A stretch of DNA of 46,596 nucleotides from a virus. Each line of letters starts with the position of its first letter. Positions within the stretch are counted from its first letter, which is position 1. Below, piece by piece: positions 22,421-31,900 of the stretch. Both the position numbers and the translations under genes were made by a program. The stretch is from the IMG/VR virus record IMGVR_UViG_3300045993_000225, positions 1 to 46,596 of that record, one strand, 5' to 3'. The notes under the pieces are model-generated. The model was not told the DNA's origin. It searched no databases and worked only from the letters and a program-made list of their open reading frames with translations.

Positions 22421-22902
22421 CCCCGCAGTTCGTCGTCAGCGGAGAGCGCGTGGTCGCGCGCCTTGACGCGATGCCGGAGCGCGTGCGCGCGGTGGTCGCG
22501 CGCGAGGTCAACGCCTTCGCGCTGGACGTCACCAACATCGCCAAGAAGAAGGTCAGCGGCGACGTGCTGAAAGTGAAGACCGGCCGGCTCCGCCGGTCGA
22601 TCCACCCCGAGGTCAAGTCGACCGCCGCTGGCGTCGAGGGCACGGTCGGCACCAACGTGGAATACGCCGCGCGATTCGAGCTTGGGTTCAAGGGCAATGA
22701 GTCCGTCCGCGCGTTCACCCGCAAGCAGACCCAGGTGTTCGGTCGCCCCATCGCGCCGATCATGGTCCGGGTGAGCGCCTACCAGCGCCGGATCAGCATG
22801 GCCGCCCGGCCGTTCCTGGCGCCGGCGTTGAACGAAGCCACCCCGCCGCTGCAAGTCCGGCTTGAATCCGCGGTGGCGACCGCGTTGAGGGCGGGCCTGT
22901 GA
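22417..22902 (+). CDS. HK97 gp10-like tail completion protein
   Basis: 161 residues from GTG 22417, which shares GTGA with the connector stop; the frame is open upstream but overlaps the connector. The pattern LDAMPERVRAVVAREVNAFA, LKVKTGRLRRSIHPEV and VGTNVEYAARFELGFKGNES is diagnostic of the gp10/minor tail (tail-completion) family, with MAARPFLAPALNE near the C-terminus. It probably sits at the head-tail junction or tail terminus. Four-base overlap with the next gene. Confidence 0.88.
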   Translation: MTPQFVVSGERVVARLDAMPERVRAVVAREVNAFALDVTNIAKKKVSGDVLKVKTGRLRRSIHPEVKSTAAGVEGTVGTNVEYAARFELGFKGNESVRAFTRKQTQVFGRPIAPIMVRVSAYQRRISMAARPFLAPALNEATPPLQVRLESAVATALRAGL

Positions 22903-23324
22903 ACCGCGAGCCGATCATCCAGGCGCTGGCCGACAAGCTGTCCGCCGTGTCGGGCGTGGTGACCTTCGACCGGATCTTGCGCCATGTGTCGCAGGTTCAG
23001 CCGGGCGAATGCCCCGCCGTGTTCCTGGCTCCCCGCGGCCAATCCGCCATGCGGGTGCGCGGCCTTCCGGCGCAGTGGACCATCGACGTGTCGGTGTACG
23101 TCTACACCGCGCGGACCAGCGATTTCATCGTCCCCGACACCGAAATGAACGGCATCTTGGACGGCATCGAAGCCGCGCTTGAGCCGGCCGGCGGCGTCGA
23201 AGTTCAGACCCTTGGCGGGCTTGTCCAGCACTGCTGGATTGAGGGCGCCATCGAAACCGACGAAGGCACGCTTGGCTCGCAAGCCGTCGCCATCGTCCCT
23301 ATCCGCATTCTTGTGACCCCGTAG
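22899..23324 (+). CDS. Tail terminator-like protein
   Basis: 141 residues from GTG 22899. MNREPIIQALADKLSAVSGV, RQ...CPAVFLAPRGQS, WTIDVSVYVYTA and ETDEGTLGSQAVAIVPIRIL fit the small alpha-beta tail terminator/minor tail U-like family that caps the tail tube. Position between the gp10-like and tube genes is the standard one. An AGGAGAACC ribosome site for the tube gene follows immediately. Confidence 0.75.
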   Translation: MNREPIIQALADKLSAVSGVVTFDRILRHVSQVQPGECPAVFLAPRGQSAMRVRGLPAQWTIDVSVYVYTARTSDFIVPDTEMNGILDGIEAALEPAGGVEVQTLGGLVQHCWIEGAIETDEGTLGSQAVAIVPIRILVTP

Positions 23325-23334
23325 GAGAACCACC

Positions 23335-24093
23335 ATGCAAAACATTTTCGGCTCCGGCGTGCTGATCGGCACCCCCCTTACCGACTACTCCGGCGCAGCC
23401 ATCGTCAACCCGACGCCGGTGCAGTTCGGCGTCGCGCAAGAAATCGGCGTCGACATGAGCTTCGACACCAAGATGCTCTATGGTCAGCAGCAGTTCCCCA
23501 TCGCCGTCGGCCGCGGCAAGGGCAAGATCAGCGGCAAGGTGAAGGGCGCGCAAGTGAACGGCGCCCTGTTCAACAGCATCATGTTCGGGCAGTCGGTCAC
23601 GTCGGGCATCGTGTCCGACGTCTACGACACGATTGGCACGGTGGTCCCGTCGACCCCGTTCACCATCACCCCGACCGTCCCGGGCACCGGCACTTGGTCA
23701 TTCGACCTGGGCGTGCGCGACTCCAACGGCGTGCCGATGACGCGCGTCGCGTCCGCCCCGACGACCGGACAGTATTCGGTGGCGGCCGGCGTCTACACCT
23801 TCGCCGCGGCCGACGTCGCCAAGACGGTGTTCATCAATTTCCAGTACACGGCGACCAGCACCACGGCGAAGAAGTCCACCCTGGTCAACCCGCTGCTGGG
23901 CTACGCCCCGTCGTTCCGCTCCGACATCTACCTGCCGTTCAACGGCAAGTCGCTGATCATCACGCTGCCCAACTGCATCGCGTCGAAGATGTCCATTGCG
24001 ACGAAGCTGGACGACTTCGCCATCCCCGAATACGCCTTCGACGCCTTCGCTGATGCGTCGGGCAACGTGATGACCTGGGCGCTGTCCGAATGA
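23335..24093 (+). CDS. Major tail tube protein
   Basis: 252 residues. FGVAQEIGVDMSFDTKMLYG, QFPIAVGRGKGKISGKVKGA and VNGALFNSIMFG match the tube proteins of siphophages with GTA/HK97-like tails. A middle segment (TPFTITPTVPGTGTWSFDLG to AADVAKTVFINFQYT) is an inserted or extended beta domain, followed by LPFNGKSLIITLPNCIASKM. The protein stacks as hexamers to form the tail lumen. The stop overlaps the next start by four bases. Confidence 0.82.
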   Translation: MQNIFGSGVLIGTPLTDYSGAAIVNPTPVQFGVAQEIGVDMSFDTKMLYGQQQFPIAVGRGKGKISGKVKGAQVNGALFNSIMFGQSVTSGIVSDVYDTIGTVVPSTPFTITPTVPGTGTWSFDLGVRDSNGVPMTRVASAPTTGQYSVAAGVYTFAAADVAKTVFINFQYTATSTTAKKSTLVNPLLGYAPSFRSDIYLPFNGKSLIITLPNCIASKMSIATKLDDFAIPEYAFDAFADASGNVMTWALSE

Positions 24094-24422
24094 GTGCCGT
24101 CCGCTTCAAGGGCATCGACGTCGAGTTCTCGGACGGCGTCGTTCGCACGGTCCCGCCGCTCACGCTGCGCATGTTGCAGTCGCTGGAATCGCGCCTTTCG
24201 GGCTGGACGGGCGGCGTCGACGCGGCCAGCTTGTCCCTGGTCATCGACACCGTGGGCGCGGCGCTGCGGCGCAACTACCCGGAAGCGACCGACGACGTGG
24301 TTTCCGACATCGTGGACGTCAGCAACATGGCTGCGGTGATGCAGGCGGTCATGGGAGTGTCGGGGGTGAAAAGCGCATCGGGGGAAGCCCCGGCGACGGC
24401 GACGCCAACTGGCCCGACCTGA
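24090..24422 (+). CDS. Tail assembly chaperone, upstream part (gpG-like)
   Basis: 110 residues: MSAVRFKGIDVEFSDGVVRT, VPPLTLRMLQSLESRL and a helical middle ending in NMAAVMQAVMGVSG. Placement between tube and tape-measure genes and the short helical form identify the G-type chaperone. Near its 3' end the -1 frame is continuously open into the next ORF and encodes DANWPDLISHVVMSTGMTWD, a strong match for the T-type extension. A longer gpG-T product by -1 frameshifting is therefore expected. The last 15 residues in this frame are low-complexity, as usual for the unshifted tail. Confidence 0.8.
   Translation: MSAVRFKGIDVEFSDGVVRTVPPLTLRMLQSLESRLSGWTGGVDAASLSLVIDTVGAALRRNYPEATDDVVSDIVDVSNMAAVMQAVMGVSGVKSASGEAPATATPTGPT
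24362..24384 (+). other. Candidate -1 frameshift zone of the tail chaperone
   Basis: Two copies of TCGGGGG (24360-24366 and 24378-24384) lie near the end of the gpG-like frame, the first followed by TGAAAAG. Neither is a perfect X XXY YYZ heptamer in frame, but a GGG codon can slip to GGG. Open -1 frame from at least 24326 to the T-like ORF supports a shift somewhere in this zone. Confidence 0.5.
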
Positions 24423-24436
24423 TCTCTCACGTCGTC

Positions 24437-24646
24437 ATGTCCACCGGCATGACGTGGGATGAGGTTCAGGATCAGTTGGACTTGCCGTCGCTGAACGCCT
24501 TGACGCGGTACTGGACGCGGCACCCGCCGGTGCATTTGATGGTGGCGGCGTATTTGGGCATCAAGGCCGAGCCGGAGAAGGCTGAGCCGGTGCAGCAGGC
24601 GGACCTCTCCGCCTTCCTGGCAACGATCCCGCAGGTGAAGCGATGA
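24437..24646 (+). CDS. Tail assembly chaperone, frameshift extension (gpT-like)
   Basis: 69 residues if started at ATG 24437, but the meaningful protein begins earlier in the same frame (DANWPDLISHVV upstream of the ATG), so it is probably made only as a -1 frameshift fusion with the 24090 gene. WDEVQDQLDLPSLNALTRYW, then TRHPPVHLMVAAYLGIK is the conserved core of this GTA/siphophage T-like family. It helps recruit tube subunits onto the tape measure. It overlaps the tape-measure start by four bases. Confidence 0.75.
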   Translation: MSTGMTWDEVQDQLDLPSLNALTRYWTRHPPVHLMVAAYLGIKAEPEKAEPVQQADLSAFLATIPQVKR

Positions 24647-27027
24647 GTGACAACAAGGTAGAAGTCCAGTTCGGCGCGACCACGGCAGAGCTTGAAAAGG
24701 CGGCCGGCGTCGCGTCGAAGGCGGTTTCGGACGCCATGAACACCATGCGCGACCGCATGGTCGGCGTGGGCGACGCTGCCAAGGTCATGCACCTGAACGC
24801 AGCCGGCGCGCTCGACGGGATGCGGTCCGCCACCGAGCCCGTCACCGCCGCCTTCGGGAGCCTGAACGGAGCGGTCGCTGCGGTCACGGCGATACTGGCC
24901 GGCGGCGCGGTGTTCCGGTCGGCGGTGAACGAAACGCTGAAGCTGGGCAGCGAGGCGAAGATGCTGGCCGGCGCGTTCGCCATCACGGCGACCGAGGCGA
25001 GCGTCCTGAACATTGCGCTGGGCGACGTGTTCTTGTCGTCCGACCAAGCGGCCGGCGCGGCGTCCGGCATGGCGCGCAACATCAAGCAGAACGAAGGCGC
25101 GATGAACGCGATGGGCGTCGTCACCCGCGGGGCGAACGGCGAACTGCTGGCGACGCAAGAACTGCTGCGGAACGGCGCCAAGGTGGTCATGGATCACGCC
25201 GCCGGCATGAACCAGTCGATTGCCATGACCCAGGTCTTCGGCCGCGGGATGACCGACGTCGGCGTCGCGGTCAAGCTGGCAAACCTCGACATGGACGCGG
25301 CGCGCGCGAAGGCGGAAAGCCTTAGCCTGACCATCACCGCCGAAAACGTCGAAGCGAACAAGGCGTTCAAGAATTCGATGAACGACGTGGGCGACGTCGT
25401 CACCGGGCTGAAGAAAGCCATCGGGGACGCCTTGATCCCGGTGCTGGCGAAGTTGGGCGAATGGTTCTCGGAAATCGGCCCGGCCGCCGTCGTCACCGTC
25501 AAGGGCGCCATCGGCGGACTGGTTTCGGTGTTTTGGGCGCTCAAGAATGGCGTCGTCGTCCTATGGGAAACGCTGGACGCGATGATCTACAGCATCGCGG
25601 AGCCGTTGCTGTCGCTGGGGCGCGCGCTCTACAAGTTGGTCACCGGGGACTTCAAGGGTGCCGCGGAGGAGATGACCAACTGGCCGGACCGCATCGCGCA
25701 GCGGTGGGACGCCGCGATGAAGTCGATGGTGGCGTCGAGCGAAGACACCATGACCAAGATCGGGAACCTGTTTTCCGACGGGACCGAAGCCAAAGGCCCG
25801 AAGGGCGGCACCCGGCAAGCGTCGGTGAAAGAAGGCAAAGACGACAAAGAGCAGTCGCAGATGGGCGATTTCAAGGACGCGCTCCGCACCCGGTTGACCG
25901 AGCAGGGGCAGTTCTTCGCTGAATCGACCGGGATGGAGCTTGCCTATTGGCAGAACATCAAAGCCACCCGCACGCTGAGCGTCAAGGACGCCCAGTCGGT
26001 CAACGCGGAAATCTTCAACCTCACCCGCAAGCGGTTGCAAGACGAGCATCAGGAGCAGTTCTCCGCCATCGACAACGAACGCGCGTTGACGGGTGAGCGC
26101 CTGAACGTCAAGCGGGCGGAGCTTGACGCGCTGCGGTCGGCCGGCGAGATTTCGGCGGCGGAAGTGTCGCGCCGCGCCCGGCAGATCGACCAAGAGCAAT
26201 TCGAGGCTGAGCGTGACCTTCTGCAACAGAAGATGGCGCTGTATGGCACCACGGCGAAAGAGCGCGAGCGCTTGGAAGCTGAGCTTGCCCAGGCGGAAGA
26301 ACGCAACAACGCCGGCATCATCCGCAACACCACCGCGACGTCGGCCGCCGTCCGCAAGTCCTGGCAAGACGCGTTCTCCCCCATTTCGCAGTCTTTCGAG
26401 AAGGCGATGGGCGGGATCATCAATGGCACCATGACCCTTCGTGGCGCCATGAAAAGCATGTTGGGCGACATCGCCACCGAGTACGCCAAGCTGGGCGTCA
26501 AGTTGGTGGCGGAGTGGGCGGTCAACGAAGCCGCCAAGACGGCGGCCAGCGCAACCGGGGCGACCACCCGCGGCGGCATCGAAGCCACGGCGGCGGCCAA
26601 TTCCGTCGTCTTGTGGGCGGCCACGGCGGTGAAGAACATCCTGGCGTCAGCGTGGGAAGCGATGGCGGGCGCCTACAAAGCCATCGTCGGCATCCCCTAC
26701 GTCGGGCCGTTCATGGCCCCGGTGGTGGCGGGCGGCGCCTTCGCCGCGGTGGCCGGCTTCGCCCGCAGCGTCGCCAGCGCTGAAGGCGGCTATGACATCC
26801 CGGCCGGCATCAACCCGCTGACCCAGTTGCACGAACGCGAAATGGTCCTGCCGGCGAAGCACGCCGACACGATCCGGTCGCTGGGCGAAAGCGGCGCCAG
26901 CGCCAGCGAGGTCAACGTCACCCTGAACGCTCACCCGATGCCTGGAAACTACTTCATGGTTCACCGCGACCAACTGGTCAAGGCGCTGAAATCAGCGCAG
27001 CGCGACAACGCCTGGAAGCCGGCATGA
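24643..27027 (+). CDS. Tape measure protein
   Basis: 794 residues. An N-terminal helical domain (VEVQFGATTAELEKAAGVAS) is followed by hydrophobic segments around residues 75-90 and 275-330 (VTVKGAIGGLVSVFWALKNG; SIAEPLLSLGRALYKLV), then a long coiled-coil region rich in Q, E, R and A (about 390-560) and a lambda gpH-like C-terminal block (SFEKAMGGIINGTMTLRGAM; DIATEYAKLGVKLVAEWAVN). The C-terminus has IPYVGPFMAPVVAGGAFAAVA and TQLHEREMVLP. Its length sets the tail length and it is ejected with the DNA. Its size predicts a tail of very roughly 110-120 nm by the usual proportionality. Confidence 0.92.
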   Translation: MSDNKVEVQFGATTAELEKAAGVASKAVSDAMNTMRDRMVGVGDAAKVMHLNAAGALDGMRSATEPVTAAFGSLNGAVAAVTAILAGGAVFRSAVNETLKLGSEAKMLAGAFAITATEASVLNIALGDVFLSSDQAAGAASGMARNIKQNEGAMNAMGVVTRGANGELLATQELLRNGAKVVMDHAAGMNQSIAMTQVFGRGMTDVGVAVKLANLDMDAARAKAESLSLTITAENVEANKAFKNSMNDVGDVVTGLKKAIGDALIPVLAKLGEWFSEIGPAAVVTVKGAIGGLVSVFWALKNGVVVLWETLDAMIYSIAEPLLSLGRALYKLVTGDFKGAAEEMTNWPDRIAQRWDAAMKSMVASSEDTMTKIGNLFSDGTEAKGPKGGTRQASVKEGKDDKEQSQMGDFKDALRTRLTEQGQFFAESTGMELAYWQNIKATRTLSVKDAQSVNAEIFNLTRKRLQDEHQEQFSAIDNERALTGERLNVKRAELDALRSAGEISAAEVSRRARQIDQEQFEAERDLLQQKMALYGTTAKERERLEAELAQAEERNNAGIIRNTTATSAAVRKSWQDAFSPISQSFEKAMGGIINGTMTLRGAMKSMLGDIATEYAKLGVKLVAEWAVNEAAKTAASATGATTRGGIEATAAANSVVLWAATAVKNILASAWEAMAGAYKAIVGIPYVGPFMAPVVAGGAFAAVAGFARSVASAEGGYDIPAGINPLTQLHEREMVLPAKHADTIRSLGESGASASEVNVTLNAHPMPGNYFMVHRDQLVKALKSAQRDNAWKPA

Positions 27028-27632
27028 GTTCCGCGGTATACCCAACCATCCCCGGGCTATCGTTCGGCGTCCAGCGGTCGGTTTTGGCCCCTCCGGTGAC
27101 CATCCGCACCGCCCCGTCGCGGCGCGAGTTCCGCGGGCGCGACGCCACGGCGCCGGTGTACCTCTACACGCTGGCCTACGAGTTCCTTCGCTCAAGCGCG
27201 GCGATGACCGAGCTTCAGTCGCTGGTGGGATTCTTCAACGCCCGGGGCGGCAGCTTCGATTCGTTCCTGTTCACCGACCCTGACGATTGCGCAGCGACCG
27301 GGCAACTGTTCGGCACGGGCAACGGCACCGCCACGCAGTTCCAGTTGACGCGCGCCTTCGGCGGGTTCGGTGAAGCGGTGTGCGATTTGAACGGGACGCC
27401 GACCATCTACGGCAGCGGGTCGGTGATCAGTTCCGGCAGCTACAGCATATCTGCCACCGGGCTTGTGACCTTCACGGCGCCCATCGCCAACAGTGTGCCG
27501 CTGACGTGGACCGGGGCGTTTTACCGCCGGGTGCGGTTCATGCGCGACCAGATGGACTTGACGAAATTCATGGCGGACTTGTGGGAGGCGCGGAAAGTGG
27601 AACTGCTGTCGATCAAGGCGGGCGGGCAATGA
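27024..27632 (+). CDS. Distal tail protein, DUF2460 family
   Basis: 202 residues, with YPTIPGLSFGVQRSVLAPPV, ALAYEFLRSS-like YTLAYEFLRSSAAM, LVGFFNARGGSFDSFLFTDP and FYRRVRFMRDQMDLTKFMAD; these are the core motifs of the DUF2460 family, which occupies the hub-proximal position in GTA-like tails. The start shares ATGA with the tape-measure stop and the end shares ATGA with the DUF2163 gene. Predicted to assemble at the tail tip together with the next three products. Confidence 0.9.
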   Translation: MSSAVYPTIPGLSFGVQRSVLAPPVTIRTAPSRREFRGRDATAPVYLYTLAYEFLRSSAAMTELQSLVGFFNARGGSFDSFLFTDPDDCAATGQLFGTGNGTATQFQLTRAFGGFGEAVCDLNGTPTIYGSGSVISSGSYSISATGLVTFTAPIANSVPLTWTGAFYRRVRFMRDQMDLTKFMADLWEARKVELLSIKAGGQ

Positions 27633-28501
27633 GGGCGGCCATTTGGGAAACGTCGACCGGCGCGCTGGCGGCGCTGCTGAATTCGCGCGCCCCGATCAAC
27701 AAGGCGGACCTCTACACCGTCACGCTGTCCGGCGGGTCGGTGCTGCGGTGGAGCGGCAGCGACCTTGCCTTGTCGGGCGGCGGGAACACCTGGGCGCTGG
27801 GTCCGGGGCTTAAGCGCAACGGCGTGCGGTTCATCGTCGGCGTCGAGGTCGACGCGCTGAACATCACCCTGAACGACAACGCCAGCACCACGATCAACGG
27901 CGTCCCGCTGGTGCAGTTCATCCGGGCCGGCGGCCTGAACGGCGCCCGCATCCAGTTGGACAAAGCCTTTTGGGGCGCGACCGACACCGCCCCGGTCGGC
28001 GCGGTGCAGTGGTTCGCCGGCCGCGTCGCGGAAGTGTCGACCGACCGCTACGAGGCCCGCATCACCGTCAAGAGCGACATCGAACTGCTTGACGTGATGG
28101 TGCCGCGCGACCTGTATCAAGCCGGGTGCCTCAACACGCTCTACGACTCCATGTGCGGCCTGGACAAGACAGCGCTCGCCGTCAACAGCACCGCATCCGG
28201 CGCCACCGAGTCGCGGCGCATCACGTTCTCGCACGCGCTGGGGCAAGCCGACGGCTATTTCGACCTGGGTGTGGTCAAGTTCACCACCGGCGCGAACGCC
28301 GGGATCAGCCGCACCATCAAGACGCACGTCGCCGGGTCGATCACTGTGCTGCAACCGTGGCCCTTCCCGGTCGCGGTCAGCGATGCCTTCACCGCCTACC
28401 CCGGGTGCAACAAGCTGCAAAGCACCTGCACGTCGAAGTTCGGCAACCTCGCCCGGTTCCGCGGGATGCCCTACATCCCCGTCCCCGAAACGATTGTGTG
28501 A
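27629..28501 (+). CDS. Tail hub protein, DUF2163 (BR0599-like) family
   Basis: 290 residues, with LYTVTLSGGSVLRWSGSDLA, VEVDALNITLNDNA, RITVKSDIELLDVMVPRDLYQ (near 145-165), the CLNTLYDSMCGLDK cysteine block and NKLQSTCTSKFGNLARFRGMP at the C-terminus. These are the landmarks of the DUF2163/phage conserved BR0599 family that forms a hub ring in GTA-type tails and carries an iron-sulphur-like or structural cysteine set. The stop overlaps the NlpC gene start by one base. Confidence 0.9.
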   Translation: MRAAIWETSTGALAALLNSRAPINKADLYTVTLSGGSVLRWSGSDLALSGGGNTWALGPGLKRNGVRFIVGVEVDALNITLNDNASTTINGVPLVQFIRAGGLNGARIQLDKAFWGATDTAPVGAVQWFAGRVAEVSTDRYEARITVKSDIELLDVMVPRDLYQAGCLNTLYDSMCGLDKTALAVNSTASGATESRRITFSHALGQADGYFDLGVVKFTTGANAGISRTIKTHVAGSITVLQPWPFPVAVSDAFTAYPGCNKLQSTCTSKFGNLARFRGMPYIPVPETIV

Positions 28502-28947
28502 TGCCGCAGCACACAGACCCCCAACAGGCCCGCGCATCGGTCATTGCGGAAGCCCTGGCGTGGGTGGGAACCCCATACCACCACCACGGGCGGATCAAGG
28601 GCGTAGGCGTCGATTGCGCAATGCTGCTGGCCGAAGTGTACGAAGCGGCCGGCATCATCCCGCGCTTGGACGCCGGGTTTTACCCGCGCGATTGGCACCT
28701 GCACCGCGGCGAAGAAGTCTTCCTCGACTGGATGCGGCTGGCCGGCGGCCGGGAAATCAGCGACCCGAAGCCGGGTGACGCTGCGGTTTTCCGGTTCGGC
28801 CGCACGTTCAGCCACGGCGCCATTGTCGAGTCGGCTGATCTGACCCTCATCCACGCCTACGTCGGGCGCGGCGTCATCCGCTCACGCTTGAGCGAGGAAC
28901 CGCTGTACCGGCGCGAATGCAAGTTCTTCACCCTTTTCAGCGAGTAG
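28501..28947 (+). CDS. NlpC/P60 tail-tip peptidoglycan hydrolase
   Basis: 148 residues. AWVGTPYHHHGRIKGVGVDC contains the catalytic cysteine C39; TFSHGAIV gives histidine H105 and LIHAYV a third polar residue near H118. This is the standard cysteine-peptidase triad layout of tail-associated NlpC/P60 proteins (lambda gpK-like). It probably cleaves peptidoglycan peptides locally during DNA entry. No signal peptide. It is the only recognisable cell-wall-degrading enzyme in the genome, but its place in the tail-tip gene order argues against it being the lysis endolysin. Confidence 0.9.
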   Translation: MPQHTDPQQARASVIAEALAWVGTPYHHHGRIKGVGVDCAMLLAEVYEAAGIIPRLDAGFYPRDWHLHRGEEVFLDWMRLAGGREISDPKPGDAAVFRFGRTFSHGAIVESADLTLIHAYVGRGVIRSRLSEEPLYRRECKFFTLFSE

Positions 28948-28950
28948 CGC

Positions 28951-31900
28951 ATGGCCGGCGGCACCGTCAATCTGTCAGAAACCAAGATCGAGGCGATGAA
29001 GCTGCAAAGCAGCGCCTACGGTGTGCCCATTGCGCTGACCTGGGGCGTCACGCGCATCGCCGGCAACATGGTTTGGTGCGGGGATTTCAAGGCGGTCCCG
29101 CATTCGCAGACGACCGGCGGCAAGGGCGGCGGCGTCAAGACGGTGAACACCACCTACAGCTATCAGGCCGGCGTGGTCATGGGGCTGGCGGCCGGGCCGA
29201 TCATCGGCATCCCGCGCGTGTGGCGCGGCAAGAAGCTGTATTCGGACGGGTTCACCGGCGCCAACATCGTCGCCACGACGCAGACCTTCACCCCTGGCGT
29301 CGGCGGCGTGACGTTCACGCTGACGCACGCGGCCTCGTTCCTGTGCATTACCTACGTCACCCAGGTTGGCCGCGGTGATTCGCCGGGCGAAAACGACATC
29401 CTGTCCGAAGGGCGCGACTATTCGGTGACGCCGGCCGGCGTGGTGACCTTCTCCGGCGCGGCGCTGTACGGGCGCGCGGTGGTGGTCTATTACCAGTACA
29501 CGGCCAGCGCCATCGACTTGCCCAACGCCGCCGCCCTGGTCGGGCTGACCCTTGTCACCGGGTCGGTCGGGCAAGCGGCGTGGAGCGGGCTTGCGACGCA
29601 TGGAACGGAAAGCATCGGGTACAGCGGGCTCGCCCTGGTCGCCGGCCAGGACTACGACCTTGGCCCGGGCGCGCAGATCGAAAACCACAATTTCGAGGTA
29701 GTCGGCCCGCTGGCCTACCACCTGGGCGGGCTGATCCCCGACGTCGACCCGAGCCGGGTCATGCTGGACTTGCTGAGCAACGGCAGCGCGGGGGTCAGCT
29801 TCCCCGCGTCGCAGTTGGCGGACTGGGCCGATTGGAGCGCGTTTTGCGTCGCGTCGGGCTTGCTGGTGAGCCCGGCAATCACCAAGCAAGAGAAGGCCGC
29901 CGACATCCTGGCGCAAGCGGCGAAGCTGACGAACACCGGGGTGGTGTGGAGTAGCGGCCGGCTGAAGATGATCCCCTACGCGGACACCAGCGCGACCGCG
30001 AACAGCGTGACGTTCACGCCGAACACCACGCCGGTCTACAACCTTGACGACGACTGCTGGATTGCAGCGCCGGGTGATGCGGCGCTGCGGCACACGGCGC
30101 GCAGTCCTGCCGACCGCTTCAACCACATCCGGGTCGAATACCTCGACCGCTCCAACCAGTACGCACCCGCCATCGCGGAAGCCAAGGACCAAGCGGACAT
30201 CGACACCTACGGGCTGCGGTCGCAAGACGTCGTCCAAGCGCATTGGATCTGCGAGTCGATCATCGCTCGCAAGGTCGCGCAGATCTTGTTGCAGCGCAGC
30301 TTGTACGTCGTCAGCGAATACGAGGCGATCCTGCCCTGGCACTTCGCCTTGCTTGAGCCGATGGATCTGGTCACGCTGACCGACGCCGGCCTTGGGCTCG
30401 CCACCACCGGCGCCCGCGTCACCGTCATCGAAGAAGACGAGGACGGGTTCTTGTCGATGACGTTTGAAGACGCGTCGTCCGTCAGCAGCGCAGCGACCTA
30501 CCCGTCGCAGTCGTCCACCGGGTATCAGGCGGACTACAACGTCGCCCCGGGCAACGTTAACGCCCCGGCGTTTTTCGAGTCCCCCGCAGACTGGTCTTCG
30601 ACCGGGCTTGAAGTGGGCGTCGCCGTCAGCGGTGCCGGCGCGAACTGGGGCGGGTGTCAGGTGTGGGTGAGCCTGGACGGCACCAATTACAAGAGCTTGG
30701 GCACGGTGTACGGCGCGGCCCGGTTCGGCACGCTGTCGGCCGCGGCATCGGCCGGCGCCACGTCCATCGCGGTGCAGGGGCTGGCGTCGCCGCTGTACGG
30801 CGGCAGCGCGTCCGACGCCGGGGCGCTGAACACCCTTTGCTTCGTCGGCGGCGCGAACCCGGAATTCTTCGCATTCCAGAACGCCACCCTCACGGCGGCC
30901 GGCGCCTACACGCTGTCGCCCATCACGCACGCCGCCTACGGGTCGCAGGCGCTGGCGCACGCAAGCGGAGCCCCGTTCATCCGCCTGGACGAGCGCGTCA
31001 TAACCAGCGGGCCACTGGACATCCTCTACGTCGGCAAGACGATCAGCTTCAAGTTCCTGTCGTTCAACCTGACCGGCGGCGGGCAGCAAGCGCTGGGCGA
31101 CGTGTCGCCCTACACCTACACGGTGCTGGGCTACGGCGCAGCGATGAAACCCGGCGCCGCCGGCAAGGGGCTGCGGCTGCGGTCCAGCGCCACGACGTTC
31201 CAGATCAATTCGTCCAGCGTCGCGAGCCCGGCCAGCATCACCCTCACCGCGCTGCGGACCGGCGTGCTGGAAGGCGCCGTCACGTTCAGCGTCCAGGCCG
31301 GCACGCTCACGCTGACCGGCTCCGGGGACTCGCGCAGCATCGACCCGGCGTCGATGACGACGGACTCCGCCACGGTGCGGGCAAGCGTCACCGACGCGCT
31401 GACGACGTACTTCGATGACGTCACCATCGCCAAGGTGCGCGATGGCACCGGCGCGGCCGGCGCAAACGGCACGCAAGCGGCGCCCGTCTACCTGTACCAA
31501 TGGGGCGCCACGCAGCCGGGCGACCCGTCGGGGCAGACCACCTACACCTGGGCCAGCGCGACCAACGCCAGCTACACCGGCGCGAATGGCTGGCAAGTCA
31601 CCGTCCCCGCCAACCCCACCACGCCGGGCGTGAGCCTTTGGGTGGCGAGCAAGTCCACCACCGCGACCGCCGGGACGACGTCGACCGTGGTCAGTTGGGC
31701 GGCCGGGTTCACGGTGGCCGCCTGGGCGCAAAACAGCGCGCAAGGCCCGACCGGGACCACCGGCGTGCAAACCGCGCAGCCGACCGTTTACCAGTGGGCG
31801 GCGACCATCCCGAGCGCACCGAGCGGCAGCGTCACCTACACCTGGGCGACCGCCGATTTTGGCGCGGCACCGTCGGGCTGGACACTCACACCGGGGGCGT

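Noticed and set aside
28975-31770. 931-codon open frame antisense to the tail-tip gene
   Set aside because: A high-GC shadow: arginine- and glycine-rich, no domains, fully opposite a well-supported gene.
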